A stretch of DNA of 64,000 bases, taken from contig NZ_CP130058.1 in NCBI RefSeq assembly GCF_030644365.1, positions 1,860,001 through 1,924,000 of the forward strand. Reading direction: 5' to 3'. Every line of letters begins with the position of its first letter. Position 1 is the stretch's first letter. The notes under the pieces were generated by a model. The model saw only the letters and a list, made by a program, of their open reading frames with translations. It was not told the origin of the DNA and did no database searches. The DNA comes from Schaalia sp. HMT-172 (GTDB taxonomy: Bacteria > Actinomycetota > Actinomycetes > Actinomycetales > Actinomycetaceae). Below are positions 1 to 6,271 of this stretch, piece after piece. A program made the position numbers and the translations under genes.

Positions 1-258
1 TACACGACAACCCAGCAGGTTCAGGTCGTCGACCCCAAGCTCGATCGACGCATCATCGTCGATAAGAACGGCTCGGGCTCGACGATCGTGTGGAATCCCT
101 GGTCGCAGGCGGCGGCGGGCATGAGCGACGTCGGCGAGGGCGAGTGGCAGCACTTCGTATGCGTCGAAACAGGGGCGGTGCGCGAGAGGGCGCTCACGCT
201 GTGGCCGGGTCACCCTCACATCATGACGCAGACCCTCGCTGTGGAGGCGCTCGACTGA
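1..258 (+). CDS. D-hexose-6-phosphate mutarotase / aldose 1-epimerase family, C-terminal part
   Basis: The window opens inside this gene. Frame 1 reads through 85 codons to a TGA at 256-258. The segment contains the motifs VWNPW and FVCVETG and ends with a beta-rich tail, as in the YeaD-type galactose-mutarotase-like family, which interconverts anomers of hexose phosphates in the cytoplasm. The N-terminal two thirds, including most catalytic residues, lie outside the window, so the exact substrate cannot be judged. The next gene starts 47 bp downstream on the same strand and may be co-transcribed. Confidence 0.72.
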   Translation, partial: YTTTQQVQVVDPKLDRRIIVDKNGSGSTIVWNPWSQAAAGMSDVGEGEWQHFVCVETGAVRERALTLWPGHPHIMTQTLAVEALD

Positions 259-305
259 GCTGAGCGCGAGTACGATTGGGGGCAGCTACGAACAGAAAGG
301 CCCCC

Positions 306-884
306 ATGGCTCTCACGCGCGCTCTCGCCTCCGCCTACTTAGCAGTGTCCCGCTGGACGCTCACCACCGAGCCGTTGCCCGATAAGGTCATCGTCATCGG
401 CGCCCCGCACACCTCTAATTGGGACGGCGTGTTCATGGCCGTGTCGATGTGGAAGAGCGGGCGCAGCTTTTCCTTCCTCGTGAAGGATTCCGTCGTCAAG
501 GCCCCGGTGCTCGGCTGGTTCGTCAAGAAGATCGGCGCGGTTCCCGTGGAGCGTAGCGCCGCGCACGGCCTGGTGGACCAGGTGGCGGCGCGCATTCGCG
601 AGTCCGACTCCTTCACGCTGTGCATCACGCCGAAGGGGACGCGCTCGCCTCGCGACTTTTGGAAGTCGGGCTTCTATCGCATCGCGATGGAGGCGGACGT
701 GCCGATTCAGCTGGGCTTTATTGACCGCACGACCCGGACCTTCGGGTGGGGGCCGACCTACCGCCTGACGGGCGACGTCCGCGCGGACATGGACGTGATC
801 CGAGCCTTCTACGCGGATAAGGTGGGCGTCAATCCCGCCAAGACCTCGGTTCCTCGCCTGCGCGCCGAGGACGAGGACCAGTGA
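306..884 (+). CDS. 1-acyl-sn-glycerol-3-phosphate acyltransferase-like protein (LPLAT family)
   Basis: Predicted 192-residue acyltransferase of the PlsC/LPLAT fold, expected to transfer an acyl group to a lysophospholipid or related acceptor at the inner membrane face. The catalytic HX4D motif is HTSNWD (His35 to Asp40). A second block, TPKGTRSP near residue 106, matches the family's PEGTR-type glycerophosphate-binding motif with Lys in place of Glu. The ATG at 306 is preceded by AGAAAGG at good spacing, so it is preferred over an in-frame TTG at 276. The gene overlaps the next one by 4 bp (GTGA), indicating translational coupling. The protein is shorter than typical PlsC, as in the compact actinobacterial members. 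Confidence 0.8.
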   Translation: MALTRALASAYLAVSRWTLTTEPLPDKVIVIGAPHTSNWDGVFMAVSMWKSGRSFSFLVKDSVVKAPVLGWFVKKIGAVPVERSAAHGLVDQVAARIRESDSFTLCITPKGTRSPRDFWKSGFYRIAMEADVPIQLGFIDRTTRTFGWGPTYRLTGDVRADMDVIRAFYADKVGVNPAKTSVPRLRAEDEDQ

Positions 885-1948
885 GGATCGCCCGCGCACT
901 GCTATGCGCCACAGGGGCTGCGGCGCTAATGGCTCTGGGTGCGCCCACCTTTGCCGACGAAGCAACGCCGATTCACCTTGCCGAGGTTTACGACGTCACG
1001 CCGGGCGTGTCGGCCACCCACGAGGTCACGCTGTCAACCGACGCGCCCTTGCTGAGCGAGCAGTGCCAGTCGATGGGCACCGGTGCGCGCGCGACCTCCA
1101 CCGTGTCCGTTGAGGTCAACGGGGTGGCAGCCTGCCGCTTCACGTGGGATCTGGACGATAGCGGCGCCGAGGTCCTGACGGTGGACGACGGCGGGGTGTT
1201 CCATTTTCATTCCGTGTCCGCCTCGCTCCTGGAGGGTTTTTCCTCCCCGGAGGCGCTCGCCTCCATCGACTCCGTGACCCTGGTCGCGCACGCCTCCGAG
1301 ATCGTCGAGGCCTCTGCCGGGGGTGCCATCACGTCGCCGGGAGCCTCCACGAAGAAGGACGCGAGCACGGTGACGTGGACGCGGGTGAGCGATGACGTGA
1401 GCGCCACGGGGACGGTCGATCTGGAGGCCACGGCGATGCCCGCCTCCCCGGCCTCGCCCTCCTCCGCCGCGCCTGCTTCTCGGGAGGGACGAGGCTCTGG
1501 CTCCTCGCGCTCGTCCCTGACCCTGATCGTCGCGATGACCGGGGCGGTGGTCGCGCTGGCGCTCGCCGGCGCGGTCGCGCGTTCCATGGGTCGGTCGCGC
1601 CGCGCCAGCGCCGACGCGCAATTCGAGCGCGACGCTGCCTTGCGCGCCGCCCAGCGGGCCGCCGCCCGCTCCGCCAGGCAGGCGTCCGCGGCCCACGCCG
1701 ACGCTCGCTTAGGCTTGGTGCGTGACGTCCTGACGCCGCCCGTGGGTATGCCCCCCGCGCCCGAGGCCGACCCGCTGCCCGCGGACGCACGCCCCGCGCC
1801 CGAAGCCGACCCGCTGCCCGCGGACGCGCCCCCCGCGCCCGAAGCCGACGCGCTCCCCTCGGACGTGCCCCCCGCGCCCGAGGCCGACCCCGCCGAAGGG
1901 GGCGAGCGCTTCGCTCCCCCGCCGGGCAGCGATGCCACCGCCCGCTAG
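881..1948 (+). CDS. Secreted/membrane-anchored protein, LppM-like ectodomain, Pro/Asp-rich C-terminal repeats
   Basis: A 355-residue protein with a GTG start that overlaps the upstream acyltransferase by 4 bp. A signal peptide is cleaved after about residue 25 (ALGAPTFA). A ~180-residue extracellular domain follows with two cysteines (EQC and AAC), then one membrane helix near residues 212-231 and a basic cytoplasmic stretch. The tail (residues ~290-340) is built from four 12-residue repeats of the type PPAPEADPLPAD. The layout matches the much larger gene at 6272-9247, so the two are probable paralogs. The ectodomain resembles the actinobacterial LppM/DUF3153 type, but that is a weak visual match. 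Function unknown. Its stop codon overlaps that of the convergent glutamine synthetase gene in a CTAG. Confidence 0.7.
   Translation: MRIARALLCATGAAALMALGAPTFADEATPIHLAEVYDVTPGVSATHEVTLSTDAPLLSEQCQSMGTGARATSTVSVEVNGVAACRFTWDLDDSGAEVLTVDDGGVFHFHSVSASLLEGFSSPEALASIDSVTLVAHASEIVEASAGGAITSPGASTKKDASTVTWTRVSDDVSATGTVDLEATAMPASPASPSSAAPASREGRGSGSSRSSLTLIVAMTGAVVALALAGAVARSMGRSRRASADAQFERDAALRAAQRAAARSARQASAAHADARLGLVRDVLTPPVGMPPAPEADPLPADARPAPEADPLPADAPPAPEADALPSDVPPAPEADPAEGGERFAPPPGSDATAR
1747..1897 (+). repeat. 36-bp tandem repeat coding PPAPEADPLPAD units
   Basis: Four imperfect in-frame copies of a 36-bp unit encode the 12-residue repeat at the end of the preceding membrane protein. The unit length is a multiple of three, so changes in copy number would only lengthen or shorten the tail. 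Confidence 0.85.
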
Positions 1949-3438
1949 CCGACGTGGAAGTAGCGGTCGACAAGCTCCTCGACGGACACGCGCGAGTCTG
2001 CCAGGTCGTCGCGCAGGTGCATGTCGCCCAGTTCCACCAGGCGTGAGGCCCACGCGTCGATGAGGCCGGCGGGGAACACGCCGCGTGCCTCGTAGTCCTC
2101 GCGCTGGGCGAGAAGGCGCCCGGCCGCCTCGAAACACGACGAGGGCAGCTGGTCCAGTCCGGGGGTCTGGGATGCGTCGCCGTCGACCTTGGACTCGCGC
2201 GCGTAGTCGGCCATGCCGGGCTGGGTGAGTCCCAGGCGAGCGGCGACCGTGATCCCCGCGAGCAGCAGGTGGATGGCCGCCGAGCCGTCGGGGCTGCGTA
2301 GCTCGACGGTCTGTGAATCGTTGGGAAGCCCGGTGATGGGCGACTCGTTGGGGTTGGCATCGCGGAACATGGAGTCGTCGATGTGTTGCCATCCGAGGGG
2401 CACGCGCACGAGGACCGATCGGTTGCGGTCTCCCCAGCAGATCGAGGTCGGGGCCTCCTGGTGAGGAACGAGGCGCAGGAACGAGGTGGGCACCGTGTTC
2501 CCGAAGGCGGTGAGCGACGCCGCGTGGGAGAGGTAGCCGCCGATCACCTTGAGGGCGTCCTCGGTCAGCCCTTCGCCGGTCGAGAATTGGTTCACCCCGT
2601 CTTTGACGAGGCGGGTGTGGAAGTGCATGCCGGAGCCCGCCTGGCCGACTGCGATCTTGGGCGAGAAGGACACCTCGATGCCGTAGGAGTGGGCAACCTC
2701 GCGCAGCACCCACTTGGCCAGGACCATCTGGTCGGCCGCATCCATCGCGTCGACCGGCAGGAACTCGATCTCCTGCTGGATCATCTGGCGGCCCTCGACG
2801 ACGAAGTTTCCGACCTCGGAGTGCGCATATTTGACGGCACAGCCCATGGTCACCAGGTGGAGCAGGGTTTCGGTGCGCACATCCTCCCACTTCGAGAACG
2901 GACCGGACTCGTGGTAGCCGCGTTGCTCTTCGACACGGAAGAGGGGTTCTTCCGGGGAGAAGAGGTAGTACTCGAGTTCGCCGAGGGCCTCGAGGGTACA
3001 ACCCGTGTCCTCCTGGAGGGCACGCTGCGCCTTACGCAGGATCTCCTGGGGCGCGGAGGCCAGGGGGGCGCCGTCGACGTCGTAGAAGGCGCAGAGGAAT
3101 TCCAGGGTGGGGATGGTGGAGAAGGGGCTCAGGAACGCCGTCGACAGGCGCGGGACGACGTAGAGGTCCGAGGAGGTCGCGTCGACGAAGGTGAACAGGG
3201 AGGAGCCGTCGACACGTTCGCCGAGGGTGAGGACACGGTCGAGGTGCGCCTTTGATTGGATCGCGAAGTTGAGGGTCTTGAGCCGTCCGTCTCCCCCGAC
3301 GTAGCGTAGGTTGAGCATCGGGATTCGATTGTCCTCAATGTAACCGATGATGTCGGCTTTGGTGAACTCCTTCGGCGGCTTGCGCAGTGCCTGCACGAGG
3401 GGGTTGGGACTCAGGGAAACGGTGTCGGTCGAGAGCAT
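1945..3438 (-). CDS. Glutamine synthetase family protein
   Basis: A 497-residue protein with the type I glutamine synthetase core. Visible motifs are EALGELEYYLF (metal-binding glutamates), QQEIEF, GSGMHFH (ATP/metal site), NRSVLVRVP and RSPDGSA. The N-terminal beta-grasp part is present but the usual DxRG-type start region is altered (NLRYVGGDGRLK). It ligates ammonia to glutamate or to another gamma-carboxyl or amine substrate; family members with this divergence include gamma-glutamylpolyamine synthetases, so the substrate is open. An AGAGGAG site precedes the ATG. A palindrome lies in its promoter region. The gene is monocistronic and divergent from the GH20-like gene. Confidence 0.85.
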   Translation of the reverse strand: MLSTDTVSLSPNPLVQALRKPPKEFTKADIIGYIEDNRIPMLNLRYVGGDGRLKTLNFAIQSKAHLDRVLTLGERVDGSSLFTFVDATSSDLYVVPRLSTAFLSPFSTIPTLEFLCAFYDVDGAPLASAPQEILRKAQRALQEDTGCTLEALGELEYYLFSPEEPLFRVEEQRGYHESGPFSKWEDVRTETLLHLVTMGCAVKYAHSEVGNFVVEGRQMIQQEIEFLPVDAMDAADQMVLAKWVLREVAHSYGIEVSFSPKIAVGQAGSGMHFHTRLVKDGVNQFSTGEGLTEDALKVIGGYLSHAASLTAFGNTVPTSFLRLVPHQEAPTSICWGDRNRSVLVRVPLGWQHIDDSMFRDANPNESPITGLPNDSQTVELRSPDGSAAIHLLLAGITVAARLGLTQPGMADYARESKVDGDASQTPGLDQLPSSCFEAAGRLLAQREDYEARGVFPAGLIDAWASRLVELGDMHLRDDLADSRVSVEELVDRYFHVG

Positions 3439-3463
3439 CTCTCACTCCTCTTTGAGCATGACT

Positions 3464-3485
3464 TGTGCCACCCCATTGTGGCACA
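3464..3485. promoter_or_regulatory. Inverted repeat in glutamine synthetase promoter region
   Basis: Perfect 8-bp half-sites TGTGCCAC and GTGGCACA separated by 6 bp, 26 bp upstream of the glutamine synthetase start. The size and position fit an operator for a dimeric regulator. The cognate regulator is not identifiable here. Confidence 0.45.
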
Positions 3486-3613
3486 TGACACCGCATCGGA
3501 ACAGCCGAGGTCGACGCCATGCCGGGAAGGGGACACCGAATCATGTCCCGAAAACGCCACGAGACATTAGTGATGCTTGTTACACTCTCGTTAGTCGCAT
3601 TCAAGGAGCCGAC

Positions 3614-4795
3614 ATGGCGAGCACCTCCGCTTTCATCCCCCACGACCCCGCACAGGCGCCCACATGTTCCTGGCGGGGCGTCGCCGTCGATCCCACGCAC
3701 TCCTTCTGGCCAGTCCCTTCCTTGAAGCTTGTCCTCTCCCTCATGTCCAGGTATCGCCTCACCGTCATGCGCTGGCGGCTCTGCGCCGGATCGTCGTGCC
3801 TCCTGTCGGTCCCAGGCTTTCCTTTCGACACCGGAGCCGGGGCACATCCCTCCTCCCTATCCGCCCCCGGCGCCGACCTCGCGCGCACTCAGTCCGCTCG
3901 CGACGCCATGCACCAGGCTCCGCGCATGCGCGGCTACTACTCCGACGCCAACATCCGCCACCTTGTCGCCTACGCGGCGGCAGGCAACATCCGCCTCATC
4001 CCCGAGATCTGTCTCCCCAGCCACGCACCCGAATCCCCCTCGGCGGTCGTGCCCGCCCCGGCCTCGTTCGGCCTCATCGAGGCCGCCGTCCACCACGCGT
4101 GCGACCTGTTCCCTTCCCCGGTCTTGTCCATCGTCCAGCAGGGGGGAGCGCCGCGAGAGGAGGCCGCCGCTCGCTCACGCTCCGAGGGCAAGGCTCCGTC
4201 GCGCACACCCCTCGACGCCGCCCTGCGAGCCCTGCGCTTCCACGGGCGAAGGGCCGCACTGCGAGAGGACCCGCTCACCTCGACCCTCCTTCCGGCGGAG
4301 GGGAGCATCATCCGAGCGCGAACCATCCCGGGGACAGACCGGAAGTCCGGGCGATTCCCTTCCACCCCGCGGATGCTCTCGCTGACACTTGATACGCCGG
4401 GGGACGGCGGCGAGGCCACAGACGCCGCGAACCTCGCGGCGGCGCACCACATGCACGAGGCACTCCCCCGCGCCCTGCGCGCCGCCGACGTGCAGGGGAT
4501 CGAGGCACTCCTCCAACCGGCGTCGGCCATGGGACCGACCACCCTCATCCGGCAGCTCCTCCCCCGCCTCATCGTCGTCGCCGAGGTCGGCTGGCACGGG
4601 GAGCGCACACTGCCATGGGACCGCCTGCGCCCCATCATCGAGCGCGAGAGCGCGCACCTGGGCCGCGCGATTCCCCGTCGCAGCGCCGCGCGCATAGTTG
4701 AGGGCCGCGCACCACAAGCAGGTACGCGGCCCGTGCCCCCTAGCGGGGCGAGGTTCGGAGCAGGCATGGAACCCGCCCCACTAGGCTCATTATGA
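3614..4795 (+). CDS. GH20 hexosaminidase-like protein lacking catalytic residues (pseudoenzyme)
   Basis: A 393-residue protein starting at an ATG with AAGGAG five bases upstream. Its segments line up in order with the GH20 beta-N-acetylhexosaminidase barrel. FWPVPSLKLVLSLMSRYRLT matches the FFPV...MARYKLNVxHWHL start. GYYSDANIRHLVAYAA plus IRLIPEICLPSH matches GYYTxExIRxxVxYAA...VIPEIDMPGH. LFPSP matches the strand before HIGGDE, and FHGRRAALRED matches the GRRxxxWDE strand. The tail LLPRLIVVAEVGWHGE matches the PRLxAxAExxW end. The catalytic Asp-Glu pair is absent (SIVQQGGAP instead), as is the Trp-Asp-Glu. There is no N-terminal GH20b domain and no signal peptide. The frame is open with GC-rich third positions, so it may be a maintained pseudoenzyme and not a decayed gene. 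It converges on the MerR gene with a 6-bp overlap. Confidence 0.68.
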   Translation: MASTSAFIPHDPAQAPTCSWRGVAVDPTHSFWPVPSLKLVLSLMSRYRLTVMRWRLCAGSSCLLSVPGFPFDTGAGAHPSSLSAPGADLARTQSARDAMHQAPRMRGYYSDANIRHLVAYAAAGNIRLIPEICLPSHAPESPSAVVPAPASFGLIEAAVHHACDLFPSPVLSIVQQGGAPREEAAARSRSEGKAPSRTPLDAALRALRFHGRRAALREDPLTSTLLPAEGSIIRARTIPGTDRKSGRFPSTPRMLSLTLDTPGDGGEATDAANLAAAHHMHEALPRALRAADVQGIEALLQPASAMGPTTLIRQLLPRLIVVAEVGWHGERTLPWDRLRPIIERESAHLGRAIPRRSAARIVEGRAPQAGTRPVPPSGARFGAGMEPAPLGSL

Positions 4796-5254
4796 ACGCG
4801 GAGACCAGGACTTCAGGCGTTCAGCGAGTTCACGAGCTCTCATATCCAAGCGCTCAGCTTCTTGCGCATCTCCGCTCTTCATCGCACGCCAATACGCGAT
4901 CTTTGTGCGCAAGAACTCACGTCGTAATTCGATAATCTGCGCCTCCTCCTGAAGGCGCGCGTCCTGCTGTTGCAGCAGGGAAATGAACTCCGCGACGTCA
5001 CGCTCCGCGCCCAGCCCGGAACGCACGTACTCACGCATGTCGGCGATCGACATTCCGGACGCCGACAGGCACGCGACCCAGGTCAGCAGCTCCAGGTCGC
5101 CCTCCGTGTAAATTCGGTGGCCACTGGAGGGATCGCGCGCGATGGCCGGAATGACGCTGACGTCCTCGTAGTAGCGCAAAGTCGACGGGGGCAGGCCAAC
5201 GAGCGCCGATACCTCCTTAATGGAGTACGTGCGCCCGATGCCTGTTCCTGCCAT
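4790..5254 (-). CDS. MerR family transcriptional regulator
   Basis: A 154-residue DNA-binding protein. The N-terminal winged helix-turn-helix is typical (YSIKEVSALVGLPPSTLRYYE, GHRIYTEGDLELL). A long dimerisation coiled coil follows (LLQQQDARLQEEAQIIELRREFL). No clustered cysteines are present, so it is closer to the non-metal, aldehyde/NmlR-type or drug-responsive members than to metal sensors. A 20-bp palindrome lies just upstream of its start, suggesting autoregulation. No divergent target gene lies beside it: the next gene upstream is a GNAT enzyme read in the same direction. Confidence 0.88.
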   Translation of the reverse strand: MAGTGIGRTYSIKEVSALVGLPPSTLRYYEDVSVIPAIARDPSSGHRIYTEGDLELLTWVACLSASGMSIADMREYVRSGLGAERDVAEFISLLQQQDARLQEEAQIIELRREFLRTKIAYWRAMKSGDAQEAERLDMRARELAERLKSWSPRS

Positions 5255-5269
5255 AACCTCACCCTAAAA

Positions 5270-5289
5270 GACCTCAAGTCCTTGAAGTC
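5270..5289. promoter_or_regulatory. Probable MerR operator
   Basis: GACCTCAAG-TC-CTTGAAGTC is an inverted repeat with one mismatch, 16 bp upstream of the merR-type start. MerR proteins bind 18-20-bp palindromes between the -35 and -10 elements, and the CTTGAAGTC half-site resembles those used by NmlR-like members. Confidence 0.6.
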
Positions 5290-5396
5290 AAGCGGAACTG
5301 CGGGACGTGCATCACGCGGCGCGACCAGCGCAAAAGCCGTTCACGAAACCCGGCCGGGTCGCCCGTCACCGAACGGCAGCAGCGACCGGCCACGCG

Positions 5397-6029
5397 TCAT
5401 GAGTCGAGCAGTTCGGCGCGGCGCTGGAACGCCCAGATCGGGCAGGTCTGTTCCCTCAGGCGAACCTCGACGAGATCGAGGAGCTCACAGCCTCCGTTGG
5501 TGTAGAAGCGCGCGTTGGATTCCGTCGATGTGACGAAGCCGTACGCGCGACCGCCCCTCTTTGCCACAAAGTCCGGCAGCACTTTGGCAACGAGCCAACG
5601 CCCCACCCCCTTGCCGCGCATGTGACGGTCCACTGACAGGACCTCGAGGTACCAGTCGAAGTCACCCAGGTCGATGGCGACCTGATCGCTACGCGCCGCC
5701 ACGTCGTCAAACTGGAGGACGAGCGTGGGGGTCGCGTAGCGGAAGAGCTCGTGCCCACCGTTGATGAAGTTATCCCAGAAACCGACCTTGCGATCGTGCA
5801 TAAGCGCCACGGCGACAACGCGCCCCTCATGCTCGACGACAAGCGCATTCCTGCACCTCAGATAGGCCCTGACGAGCATCCGATTGATCGCTTCCAGGCA
5901 TTGCGGGTAACGCTCCGGCTGGTAGAGATACGGTTTCAGCATGATATGAAACGGGTAATCCAGGAATCCATCGGTGATAATACGTGTCATTTCGGGGATA
6001 TCTGCACTAGTTGCGGGTCGACACTTCAC
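5397..6029 (-). CDS. GNAT family N-acetyltransferase
   Basis: A 210-residue acetyltransferase. The acetyl-CoA pyrophosphate-binding loop VDRHMRGKGVGRWL lies near residues 131-145 (the family's Q/RxxGxG/A). The conserved strand LEVLSV precedes it, and a C-terminal ESNARFYTNGGCELLD segment is typical of small-molecule GNATs. It moves an acetyl group from acetyl-CoA to an unknown amine. It is divergent from the large surface protein gene at 6272 across 240 bp that contain an inverted repeat. Confidence 0.85.
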   Translation of the reverse strand: MKCRPATSADIPEMTRIITDGFLDYPFHIMLKPYLYQPERYPQCLEAINRMLVRAYLRCRNALVVEHEGRVVAVALMHDRKVGFWDNFINGGHELFRYATPTLVLQFDDVAARSDQVAIDLGDFDWYLEVLSVDRHMRGKGVGRWLVAKVLPDFVAKRGGRAYGFVTSTESNARFYTNGGCELLDLVEVRLREQTCPIWAFQRRAELLDS

Positions 6030-6064
6030 AGCAGCCCTCCTCTGTTATGTCAGACAGTATCACG

Positions 6065-6137
6065 TGACAAGGTCGAAAACCTGACCACAGGTAGACAGTT
6101 GTCATACTACGCGATGAGCCACAATCTGACCTTGTCA
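6065..6137. promoter_or_regulatory. Spaced inverted repeat between divergent genes
   Basis: TGACAAGGTC at 6065-6074 is repeated exactly in inverted orientation (GACCTTGTCA) at 6128-6137, with 53 bp between. Both copies lie in the divergent promoter region of the GNAT gene and the 991-residue surface protein gene. They could be paired operator half-sites or a weak cruciform. Confidence 0.35.
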
Positions 6138-6271
6138 GTTAACTACGATGTGCTTTGACAGTCAGAGAAGGATTACTTGACGACCGGTCAGGCACTGTCG
6201 GACTTGCGCGCCCTCGTTGCTTTGTATCCACGAACGGACGATAATCGAGTGACCCATCTCAGGAGGACTGC

